Positions 1-6,855 of a stretch of 46,389 bases of DNA are shown piece after piece. Numbering within the stretch: the first letter of the stretch is position 1; every line of letters begins with the position of its first letter. The notes below the pieces were generated by a model. That model did not search any database, was not told the DNA's origin, and saw only the letters and a list, made by a program, of their open reading frames with translations. The position numbers and the translations under genes were made by a program. Source of the DNA: JBDUCV01 sp040003255 (GTDB lineage Bacteria > Actinomycetota > Actinomycetes > Mycobacteriales > Jatrophihabitantaceae); NCBI GenBank assembly GCA_040003255.1, contig JBDUCV010000009.1:1-46389 (forward strand), read 5' to 3'.

Positions 1-1
1 G

Positions 2-421
2 GCGCACGACATCGCCCAGATGCGGCACTCCTATCCGACCCCCCGCCCTGGTGCCGACTTCGGCCCGCACGTGTTCCTGCCGCGAGCGGTGATCGATTAC
101 GCAGTGACTCGGCGGACCACGCTCGCCGCGTTCTCCCCGCTGATCAACGGCTCGTTGACCCGACCCGACCGGGAATTGCCCCAGGGCTACCGGCACGCCG
201 GCACGGTGCGGGAGCTGGCCGCGCTGAACGAGGTGGCGCGCCGGCGGGGCGCCACCGCAAACCAGGTGGTGCTGGCCTGGATGCTCGGCGGCGAGCCAGC
301 AATCGTCCCGGTGCTGGGCGTATCCAAGGTCACGCAGCTCGACGAGGCTCTGGATGCCCTCGACCTCGTGCTGGACGTCGACGACTGGCAGACCCTGTCA
401 GCTGCCCGCGCCGTCGACTAA
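2..421 (+). CDS. Aldo/keto reductase, C-terminal part (5' end outside window)
   Basis: The frame is open from the left edge to a TAA at 419-421, so only about 140 C-terminal residues are visible and the start lies upstream. The visible part matches the end of the aldo/keto reductase (beta/alpha)8 barrel: a strand reading LAAFSPLINGSL, a helix with ELAALNEVARRRGATANQVVLAWML, then the IVPVLGVSKVTQLDEAL segment that binds the NADP phosphate region in this family, and a last helix with the usual 'LT..D...L' pattern. The catalytic Asp/Tyr/Lys/His residues would lie in the missing N-terminal half, so activity cannot be judged. The family reduces aldehydes and ketones with NAD(P)H in the cytosol; the substrate is unknown. 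A short hairpin follows the stop. Confidence 0.75.
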   Translation, partial: AHDIAQMRHSYPTPRPGADFGPHVFLPRAVIDYAVTRRTTLAAFSPLINGSLTRPDRELPQGYRHAGTVRELAALNEVARRRGATANQVVLAWMLGGEPAIVPVLGVSKVTQLDEALDALDLVLDVDDWQTLSAARAVD

Positions 422-430
422 CTCGCAGCG

Positions 431-443
431 CCTGGCCGCCAGG
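431..443 (+). terminator. Small hairpin after the aldo/keto reductase
   Basis: CCTGG (431-435), loop CCG, CCAGG (439-443), starting 10 nt after the reductase stop. The stem is short and there is no T tract, so termination here is only a possibility. Confidence 0.25.
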
Positions 444-511
444 TCGCCGCCCGCGTGCCTCGACGGCGAGGTCAACGTGCACGTTCACCCGGTCGGATTA
501 CGGTTCGAGAG

Positions 512-1300
512 GTGCTCACATGCGCCGGATCCCGGCGCCCGGCGGCTGCCCCGATCATCGGGGCGGCGCTCGTCACGATGGTCGCGGTGGCGGGTTGTGG
601 AGCCTCGCATGTTCGGCCTCGGCTGCGCACGCCGGTGGCGTCAACGTTTGTCTCAGCGACCAAGCGGCCCGCCGGTAAGCCGTCTGCCGCGGCGCCAGCA
701 CCCCCCTCGTCCACGGTCGCCCGCCGGCCGCCTTCTGATCTGACCCAGCGGACCGCAGTGCCAAGGACGCTGCAGGGGACGGGGACGTTCCAAACCGTCG
801 TGGCGAACTACCCGGCTGCTGGACCGGGACGTGTCGTGCGGTATGCCGTCCAGATCGAAGGTGCCATCCCGGTGGACGGTGCGGACTTCGCCGGCCAGGT
901 CCACACCACCCTGGTGGACCCACGTGGTTGGCAAGGCGTCGACCACGTCGCGTTCGTCGAGGTCAACGACCTCGAGCAGGCCGCGATCGTCGTCACGCTG
1001 GCCACCCCGCTCACCACGGACCGGCTGTGCGCACCCCTTGATACGGGCGGCTGGCTGGACTGCTGGAACGGATCAAGAGCGATGATCAACTCCGATCGGT
1101 GGTTCTACGGGATAACTAGCTACGGCGGCGACCTGGCGGCCTACCGGCAGGAATTGGTCAACCATGAGGTCGGCCACGGGCTCGGACATCAGCACCGGCT
1201 CTGTCCCGGACCCGGACAGCCGGCACCGGTCATGCAGCAGCAAACACTTTCGCTGCAGGGATGCCGGGTCAACCCGTGGCCGGCTGTCACCGGCGGCTGA
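512..1300 (+). CDS. DUF3152 lipoprotein with metzincin-like zinc site
   Basis: With the GTG at 512 the protein has 262 residues. It begins with a signal peptide ending in the lipobox VAGC (Cys29), so it is probably a lipoprotein outside the membrane. A Pro/Ala/Ser-rich linker (about 35-80) precedes a DUF3152-like domain (about 90-262). That domain holds HEVGHGLGHQH (218-228), which fits the metzincin pattern HExxHxxGxxH, followed by a Met (VMQQQT) that could form the Met-turn. Two Cys pairs (LCAPL..LDCW and HRLCP..LQGC) may form disulfides. The family has the protease fold signature but, as far as I know, no proven substrate. A GTG at 455 in the same frame would add 19 Arg-rich residues, which is long for a signal n-region; neither start has a convincing ribosome binding site. 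Confidence 0.75.
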   Translation: MLTCAGSRRPAAAPIIGAALVTMVAVAGCGASHVRPRLRTPVASTFVSATKRPAGKPSAAAPAPPSSTVARRPPSDLTQRTAVPRTLQGTGTFQTVVANYPAAGPGRVVRYAVQIEGAIPVDGADFAGQVHTTLVDPRGWQGVDHVAFVEVNDLEQAAIVVTLATPLTTDRLCAPLDTGGWLDCWNGSRAMINSDRWFYGITSYGGDLAAYRQELVNHEVGHGLGHQHRLCPGPGQPAPVMQQQTLSLQGCRVNPWPAVTGG

Positions 1301-1324
1301 CGTCGCCGAATCCAGGGCACGCCT

Positions 1325-1353
1325 TACCCTGTGCACTGTTCGGGCCGACAGTG
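1325..1353 (+). promoter_or_regulatory. Possible -10 element and dyad before a small ORF
   Basis: TACCCT (1325-1330) fits the actinobacterial TAnnnT -10 pattern. Just after it lie CACTGT (1334-1339) and ACAGTG (1348-1353), a perfect 6-bp inverted repeat over the expected transcription start. It could be an operator or a weak terminator for the DUF3152 gene. No clear -35 is visible. Confidence 0.25.
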
Positions 1354-1391
1354 GTTATCCATCAGCGGACCGCAGCTCGGAAGGCACGGCG

Positions 1392-1484
1392 ATGAGCACA
1401 GACTGGACCGACCCGACGGAGGAAACCCCGGCCGTGCCGAGCTATGAGCAGGTCACCCGCGGCGGCGAGAACGGGACCCTGTAG
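1392..1484 (+). CDS. Possible 30-residue small protein
   Basis: An ATG at 1392 opens a 30-codon frame ending in TAG at 1482-1484. The predicted peptide is acidic at its start (several Asp/Glu after an initial MSTDW) and ends in a Gly/Asn-rich tail. A GGAAGG at about 1379-1384 sits 7-8 nt upstream as a possible ribosome binding site, and the -10/dyad element at 1325-1353 could drive it. I do not recognise a family, and a frame of this length can occur by chance in high-GC DNA. It stands alone between the DUF3152 gene and the YbhN-like gene. Confidence 0.3.
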   Translation: MSTDWTDPTEETPAVPSYEQVTRGGENGTL

Positions 1485-1522
1485 CTCTCGGCCGGGCGAA
1501 GCCGGACCCGGCCCACCGGACG

Positions 1523-1528
1523 TATCGT
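1523..1528 (+). promoter_or_regulatory. Possible -10 element, leaderless YbhN-like gene
   Basis: TATCGT fits TAnnnT and ends 7 nt before the GTG start at 1536, so transcription would begin at the start codon. There is no Shine-Dalgarno sequence, which agrees with a leaderless message. Confidence 0.3.
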
Positions 1529-1535
1529 TCGGCTT

Positions 1536-2597
1536 GTGCCCGTTGCGGAGCAGGTCGACGGGCGCGGCGGGCTCAAGGCGATCGTGCGCAGCCGGGGTGC
1601 ACGTGTCCTGATCGGGTGGCTCGTCATCGCCCTGTTGACGGTGGAAGCAGTACTACTCGCTCCACACCTTGGCGGCGCGGGCGCGGCGCTAGCTCATGTC
1701 AACTGGACATTGGTCGTGCTCGCGATCATCGCAGAGGCCGGATCGTTGGTGGCCTTTGCGGCGATGCACCGTCAGATGCTGCGCGGCGGGGGCCTGCGCG
1801 TACCACTGCGGCGAATAGCGGCGGTCCTGCTCGCCGGTAACGCGCTGAGTGCAACGCTGCCTGCGGGTTCGGCGCTGGCCAGCGGTTACGGGTTCACCAG
1901 GATGCGGCGGTTCGGGGCGAGCGCACCCCTTGCGGCGTGGACGGTAGTGATCACCGGCCTGGTCAGCGGGGCGACCCTGGCCGGTCTCGGGCTGGCCGCA
2001 GCACTACTGGTCGGGGCCGGCAGTAAGGGTTCGATAGCTGGCCTGGTAGCGGCTGGTTCGGCGTTGACGATGGCCATCGGCATGCGTGTCGCGGCGCAGC
2101 ACCCCGAGCGGGTTTCGGCACTGGGCCAACGGCTACTGCGCGGCGTCAATCGATTGCGCGGACGCGAGCACTCCGCCGGCGGTCAACGGGTCAGGGCATT
2201 CGTCGCACAGTTGGTGGTCATCCGCCCGCGCGCAGCCGATTGGCTGGCCGCGGTCGGATTCGCGGCACTGAACTGGGCGGCGGACGTGACCTGCCTGGTG
2301 CTGGCCTGCCACGCCGCCGGTATATCCGACCTCAGCCCACGGACTGTCCTGGTCGCCTATGCGGCAGATGCCGCCGCCGGTCTCTTCCAACTGCTACCCG
2401 GCGGGATCGGCATCGTCGACGGAGCGCTCATCCTTGCGCTGGTGAGCGGCGGCGTTCCGACAGAGTCGGCCACAGCGGGCGTGGCGGTATATCGGTTGAT
2501 CACCCTTGTCCTCGTGGCTGCGGCGGGTTGGCTGATGTGGTTCGTGCTCCGCAGCCGGGACCCAGCCGTCAGCGCAACGGCAGGGCGCCGAGGATGA
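1536..2597 (+). CDS. YbhN/UPF0104-type membrane protein (lysylphosphatidylglycerol synthase TM-like)
   Basis: A 353-residue integral membrane protein with about eight hydrophobic segments: roughly 25-45, 55-75, 90-115, 128-150, 155-180, 232-255, 265-295 and 310-335. It matches the flippase-like half of MprF-type proteins (lysylphosphatidylglycerol synthase TM region). The family landmarks are a conserved LLAGNALSATLPAGSALASGYGFTR-like stretch near 98-122 (ALSATLP core) and LLPGGIGIVDGALI near 287-300. There is no aminoacyl-transferase domain, so it is a standalone membrane half; relatives are thought to move lipids or lipid-linked molecules, but the substrate here is unknown. The start is a GTG without a Shine-Dalgarno sequence, with a -10-like hexamer 7 nt upstream. 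The gene appears monocistronic. Confidence 0.82.
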   Translation: MPVAEQVDGRGGLKAIVRSRGARVLIGWLVIALLTVEAVLLAPHLGGAGAALAHVNWTLVVLAIIAEAGSLVAFAAMHRQMLRGGGLRVPLRRIAAVLLAGNALSATLPAGSALASGYGFTRMRRFGASAPLAAWTVVITGLVSGATLAGLGLAAALLVGAGSKGSIAGLVAAGSALTMAIGMRVAAQHPERVSALGQRLLRGVNRLRGREHSAGGQRVRAFVAQLVVIRPRAADWLAAVGFAALNWAADVTCLVLACHAAGISDLSPRTVLVAYAADAAAGLFQLLPGGIGIVDGALILALVSGGVPTESATAGVAVYRLITLVLVAAAGWLMWFVLRSRDPAVSATAGRRG

Positions 2598-2753
2598 CTG
2601 CCAGCCGTTGAGTTTGGACACGAGCCGTCATGGTCGCCCACGGGATTCGTTCGGCATCGTCGTACGAGTGTGCTTGGCAGTCCACTGGCGGTCACGGTAA
2701 GAAACCACTAGGGACGGCGCTGCCGCCTGAACGCCACTCGCATGGGAGTCCAC

Positions 2754-3755
2754 GTGAAGAAGATCATTAACGATCCGGCCGTTGTCGTCACCGAGGCGCT
2801 CCACGGGTTCGCTGCCGCCCACCTGGACCTGGTCCGAGTGCACTACGGGCCGGACTTCATCGTGCGAGCGGACGCCCCGGTGAGCGGCCAGGTCGCACTG
2901 GTGTCCGGCGGCGGATCGGGACATGAGCCGCTGCACGGCGGCTTCGTCGGAGCCGGGATGCTCGCGGCTGCCGTCCCCGGCGCGGTGTTCACCTCGCCCA
3001 CACCGGACGCCGTGCTGGCCGCGACACAAGCGGCGAACGGCGGCGCAGGGGTCTTGCACATCGTGAAGAACTACACCGGGGACGTACTGAACTTCGAGAC
3101 CGCGGCCGAGCTGGCGGCGGCCGAGGAAATCGAAGTACGCAGCGTGGTGGTCGACGACGACGTCGCGGTCAAGGATTCGACCTGGACCGCCGGCCGTCGG
3201 GGGGTCGGCGGGACGGTACTGGTGGAAAAAATCGCCGGGGCTGCTGCCGCCCGCGGGGACGATCTCGCGGCGGTGCACGCGATCGCGCAGCGAGTGGTCG
3301 CCGGCGTCCGGTCCATGGGTATGGCACTGACCCCTTGCACCGTGCCGCATTCCGGCGAGCCGAGCTTCACGCTGGCCGACGATGAGATGGAAATCGGCAT
3401 CGGCATCCATGGCGAGCCGGGACGCGAACGGGTGAAACTGCAGACCGCGAACGAGGTCGTCCGCACGCTGCTCAGCGCCGTGGTCGAAGACCTGCCGTTC
3501 GGCGCCGATGACCGGACCCTGCTGTTTGTCAACGGCATGGGCGGCACGCCGCTGATCGAGCTCTACCTGGCGTACGGAGCGGCTCGCCAGCAGCTCGCTG
3601 AGCGCGACATCCAAGTGACCCGATCCCTGGTCGGCAACTACATCACCAGCCTCGAGATGCAGGGCATGTCGATCACCCTGCTCAAGCTCGACGACGAGAT
3701 GGCGCAGCTATGGGACGCGCCGGTGCACACACCGGCGCTGCGGTGGGGCGTGTGA
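2754..3755 (+). CDS. dhaK: Dihydroxyacetone kinase subunit DhaK
   Basis: A 333-residue DhaK, the substrate-binding subunit of PTS-dependent dihydroxyacetone kinase, which makes dihydroxyacetone phosphate in the cytosol. The GTG at 2754 is preferred because GGGAG (2744-2748) lies 5 nt upstream and the protein then starts with the family-typical KKIINDP. Landmarks fit: GGGSGHEP with His57, TGD with Asp110, and GIHGEP with His219. These equal E. coli DhaK His56, Asp109 and His218, the last forming the hemiaminal bond with substrate. An in-frame ATG at 2742 would add four residues. It is the first gene of dhaKLM; the stop overlaps the dhaL start. No dehydrogenase that would supply dihydroxyacetone is adjacent. 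Confidence 0.95.
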   Translation: MKKIINDPAVVVTEALHGFAAAHLDLVRVHYGPDFIVRADAPVSGQVALVSGGGSGHEPLHGGFVGAGMLAAAVPGAVFTSPTPDAVLAATQAANGGAGVLHIVKNYTGDVLNFETAAELAAAEEIEVRSVVVDDDVAVKDSTWTAGRRGVGGTVLVEKIAGAAAARGDDLAAVHAIAQRVVAGVRSMGMALTPCTVPHSGEPSFTLADDEMEIGIGIHGEPGRERVKLQTANEVVRTLLSAVVEDLPFGADDRTLLFVNGMGGTPLIELYLAYGAARQQLAERDIQVTRSLVGNYITSLEMQGMSITLLKLDDEMAQLWDAPVHTPALRWGV

Positions 3756-4375
3756 CCTGCAGCGCAGGCGAGGTCGTCGCGGCGATCCGTGCGATGGCGG
3801 CGGTCGTGGGGGAGCACCGCATCGAGCTCACCCATCTCGATCGTGAGATCGGTGACGGCGACCATGGTGAGAACCTCAACCGGGGCTTCCAGGCGGTACT
3901 CGGCAAGCTCGACGCCGACCCGCCTGCGACGCCGGGTGCCGCACTCAAGCTCGTCGCGACGACGCTCATCTCGACCGTCGGCGGCGCGGCCGGGCCGTTG
4001 TACGGCACCGGGTTCCTGCGGGCCGCTACGGCCGTCGGTGACGCCCAGGACCTCGACGCGGCCCTCGTCGTCGCCGCCCTGACCGCCTGCCGGGACGGGG
4101 TGGTGGCGCGCGGAAAGGCCGAATCCGGCGATAAGACGATGGTTGACGCGCTGACGCCGGCCGTCGACGCGGCCGCCGCTGCCGGTGATTCGGTGGCCGA
4201 CGTGTTGCGCGCCGCGGCGGACGCCGCAGCCGCGGGCGCCGATGCGACGATTCCGCTGGTGGCCCGCAAGGGACGGGCGAGCTACCTGGGTGAGCGCAGC
4301 GTCGGCCACCCCGACCCAGGCGCGACATCAACCGCGCTGCTCTTGCGGGCCCTGGCCGATACCGCCGCGACGTGA
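3752..4375 (+). CDS. dhaL: Dihydroxyacetone kinase subunit DhaL
   Basis: A 207-residue DhaL, the ADP-carrying subunit that is re-phosphorylated by DhaM and passes the phosphate to dihydroxyacetone on DhaK. The Mg-nucleotide ligands are in place: Asp30, Asp35 and Asp37 in LDREIGDGDHGENL, the same numbers as in E. coli DhaL. A glycine-rich STVGGAAGPLYGTGFL segment and the conserved GDKTMVDAL stretch follow. The chosen GTG (3752) overlaps the dhaK stop as GTGA, with GGTGGGG upstream, and gives the normal family length; an upstream in-frame ATG at 3710 lies inside dhaK and would add 14 atypical residues. The stop in turn overlaps the dhaM start, so all three genes appear translationally coupled. 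Confidence 0.95.
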   Translation: MTCSAGEVVAAIRAMAAVVGEHRIELTHLDREIGDGDHGENLNRGFQAVLGKLDADPPATPGAALKLVATTLISTVGGAAGPLYGTGFLRAATAVGDAQDLDAALVVAALTACRDGVVARGKAESGDKTMVDALTPAVDAAAAAGDSVADVLRAAADAAAAGADATIPLVARKGRASYLGERSVGHPDPGATSTALLLRALADTAAT

Positions 4376-6642
4376 CCGACCGGGTCGGCCTAGTCCTTGT
4401 TTCGCACTCCGCCCGGCTCGCGGAGGGGGTCGCCGAGCTGGCCGGCCAGATGGCGCCCGACGTCAGGATTGTCGCGGCCGGCGGAGGCGACGACGGGGGC
4501 CTCGGTACGTCCTTCGACCGGATCAGTCAGGCACTCGACGCTGTCGCCAGCCCGGCAGGGGTGGTCGTGCTCTACGACCTGGGAAGCGCGTTGCTGACCA
4601 CCGAGACCGCCCTGGAGTTCCTGGATCCCGACGTGGCGGCCACGATCGAAGTGGTTGACGCTCCACTCGTCGAAGGCGCGCTGGCCGCGGCAACCACCGC
4701 GCAGGGCGGCGCCAGTCGGGCCGACGTCGCGGCCGCCGCGCGGGCCGCAGGTGCTACCTCGTCGGCCGATCGTACGGCGCCGGCCGTCCCGTCGACGGCA
4801 GTGACCCAGACGTTGACTCTTCGCAACGCGCTCGGACTGCACGCCCGCCCGGCGGCGGACCTGATCGGTGCGTTGAGCGGGCTGAGCGCCCAGGTCTGGC
4901 TCGGGCGTGCCGACGCCGATCGAGTCGACGCGCGCAGCCTGCTCGCCGTCGTGCGCCTCGCGCTGCGAGGTGGCGAGCAGCTGGCCGTTTCGGCAACCGG
5001 TCCCGACGCCCAAGCGGCCCTGGACCGGGTGGCCACCTTGGTCGACCGTGGATTCGGCGAGCTAGACGGCCCCCCAGCCGCCGAGCCGACGACGGCTGGA
5101 CCCGCTCCGGGAGCGATCGGGCTGGCCGTCGGGCCGCTGGTCCGCCCGGTACCGGCTGACGTGGCTGATCGACCGGCGGACGACAAAAAGGCCGAGAGGA
5201 CCCTGCTCGACACCGCGTTGTCGGCTGTGGCCAATCGGCTGGCTCGAGGCGACGCCCTGCAGCGTGCGCACGGAGCATTGCTCCTCGACCCGCAGCTGGC
5301 CGCGGCCGCCCACGAGATCATCGCCACCGGATCAGCCGCGGCGCCCGCCTGGTGGCGAGCCGCGCGCGACGCGGCGGAAGCGATGGCGGCCAGCTCAGAT
5401 GAGCTAGTCGCTGCCCGCGCCGTCGACGTGCGGGACGCGGGCGCGGCCGTGCTGGCCGAGCTGGGCGAGCCGGTCGACCGCATCCCGCCCACTCTCGACG
5501 GGGCGATTCTGGTCGCCGAAGAGCTCGGGCCGAGCGAGGTCAGTGCGGTCGCGTCGAGGGGTGGTGCCGGCATCGTGCTGGCCGCGGGCTCTCCCACGGC
5601 GCACGCCGTGGTCGTCGCACGCGGGCTCGGCCTGCCGCTCGTCTTGCGCGCCGGCTCCCTGCTAGACGCAGTCCCCGTCGGCACCCTGCTGGCGATCGAC
5701 GGCGACGCGGGGACGGTCGACATCGATCCGGACGACCTGGACGCTCGCCGAGCGACTGTTGCCGAGGCAAGAGCGGCCCGCGAGGCGCAGCGCCGGGCTA
5801 GCGCCGAGCCGGTGTTCGTGGACGGGCGGCAGGTGCTCGTCGCAGCCAACGTGGGGTCGCTCGCCGACGCGCAGGCCGCCGTCGACGGGGGCGCGGACGG
5901 TGTCGGCCTGCTGCGCACCGAGCTGCTCGTCCTCGATCATGCTCGGCTGCCGGATGAGGATGAGCAGGTTGCCGACCTCACCGCCGTTCTCGGGGTGCTC
6001 GGCGACCGACCGGTTGTGGTCCGGGTGCTGGATGCAGGCGGCGACAAACCGGTGCGTGCCCTGGCGCTCGATCCGCAGCACAACGGGTTCCTCGGGGTGC
6101 GTGGGCTGCGCTGGCTGCTCGCCAATCCGGCGGTGCTGCACACTCAGCTGCGGGCGATTAGCAGAGCGGCGGTGGGCCATAACGTCTCGGTGATGGCGCC
6201 GATGGTCACGATCGCATCCGAGGCGCGGCAGTTCCAGGCGGCCGTCGCGGCCGCGGTGGCCTCCCTCGACGCAGACCGCATCGCACATGGCCACCTTGCG
6301 GGGATAGGCGCCATGATCGAGGTGCCGGCGGCGGCGCTCGCGGCGGATGAGATCGGCCGTGAGGTCGACTTCGTGTCCGTTGGCAGTAATGACCTGGTCG
6401 CCTACACGATGGCGGCCGAGCGCACCGAGTCCGGAGTCGCCGATCTGCTCGATCCCGCCGCGACGGCGATCTGGCGACTGATCGAGCAGCTGTGCCGCAG
6501 TGCGGGCGTCGACGTCGCCGTGTGCGGCGAGATGGCGGCCGACCCGCGCTTCGTCCGGCGCTTCGTCGACCTGGGCGTCAGCGAGCTGTCGGTGGCCCCG
6601 GCTCGCGTCCCGGCGGTGAAGGCGCTGCTTCGGGGTGATTGA
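4372..6642 (+). CDS. dhaM: DhaM fused to HPr and a complete PTS enzyme I
   Basis: A 756-residue phosphotransferase with three parts. The DhaM/EIIA-Man-like domain (1-125) carries the phospho-His in LVSHSARLAEGV (His12). An HPr domain (about 143-230) has LRNALGLHARPAA with His157 and Ser189 at the regulatory-serine position. The enzyme I part (about 245-756) has the swivelling phospho-His in SPTAHAVVVARG (His411) and a full PEP-binding barrel: Arg515 (LLRTE), Arg551 and Asp558-Lys559 (GGDKP), Arg577/580, Glu650, Asn673-Asp674 (GSNDL) and Cys718 (CGEMAADP). E. coli DhaM has only a shortened EI piece, so this version could take phosphate from PEP itself and pass it to DhaL. The GTG start overlaps the dhaL stop. 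A hairpin follows 42 nt after the stop. Confidence 0.93.
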   Translation: MTDRVGLVLVSHSARLAEGVAELAGQMAPDVRIVAAGGGDDGGLGTSFDRISQALDAVASPAGVVVLYDLGSALLTTETALEFLDPDVAATIEVVDAPLVEGALAAATTAQGGASRADVAAAARAAGATSSADRTAPAVPSTAVTQTLTLRNALGLHARPAADLIGALSGLSAQVWLGRADADRVDARSLLAVVRLALRGGEQLAVSATGPDAQAALDRVATLVDRGFGELDGPPAAEPTTAGPAPGAIGLAVGPLVRPVPADVADRPADDKKAERTLLDTALSAVANRLARGDALQRAHGALLLDPQLAAAAHEIIATGSAAAPAWWRAARDAAEAMAASSDELVAARAVDVRDAGAAVLAELGEPVDRIPPTLDGAILVAEELGPSEVSAVASRGGAGIVLAAGSPTAHAVVVARGLGLPLVLRAGSLLDAVPVGTLLAIDGDAGTVDIDPDDLDARRATVAEARAAREAQRRASAEPVFVDGRQVLVAANVGSLADAQAAVDGGADGVGLLRTELLVLDHARLPDEDEQVADLTAVLGVLGDRPVVVRVLDAGGDKPVRALALDPQHNGFLGVRGLRWLLANPAVLHTQLRAISRAAVGHNVSVMAPMVTIASEARQFQAAVAAAVASLDADRIAHGHLAGIGAMIEVPAAALAADEIGREVDFVSVGSNDLVAYTMAAERTESGVADLLDPAATAIWRLIEQLCRSAGVDVAVCGEMAADPRFVRRFVDLGVSELSVAPARVPAVKALLRGD

Positions 6643-6684
6643 CCGCCGCTCAGGTGGGAACCTGGCTGCTCGCGCCGCCGGGGA

Positions 6685-6709
6685 CCGGCTGGCCGCCAGG
6701 GTCGGCCGG
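6685..6709 (+). terminator. Stem-loop downstream of dhaKLM
   Basis: CCGGCTGGCC (6685-6694) pairs with GGGTCGGCCGG positions 6700-6709 to give a 10-bp stem with two G-T wobbles and a 5-nt loop. It begins 42 nt after the dhaM stop and lies before the uvrA leader. There is no T tract, which is common for actinobacterial terminators. Confidence 0.4.
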
Positions 6710-6855
6710 TTGCGCGCGGTGACCACGGTGGCGCCGCCAGCCGTACCGGCGGCGGATCCAGGTCGGCGTTGTCGGCGCGGGTCACTACCCTCGGACGGTG
6801 CCGGGCTGTCGAGCCTCGGTGGCGACGCCTGTCCGATTCGACCCGAGAGAACACT

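Noticed and set aside
4572..5918. Long open frame on the minus strand opposite dhaM (448 codons)
   Set aside because: It is very rich in Ala, Ser, Arg and Thr, as expected from an antisense frame of a high-GC gene, and lies wholly opposite a well-supported protein.
6643..6855. LexA/SOS box upstream of uvrA
   Set aside because: No match to the actinobacterial palindrome TCGAAC-N4-GTTCGA is visible in the gap or upstream of uvrC.
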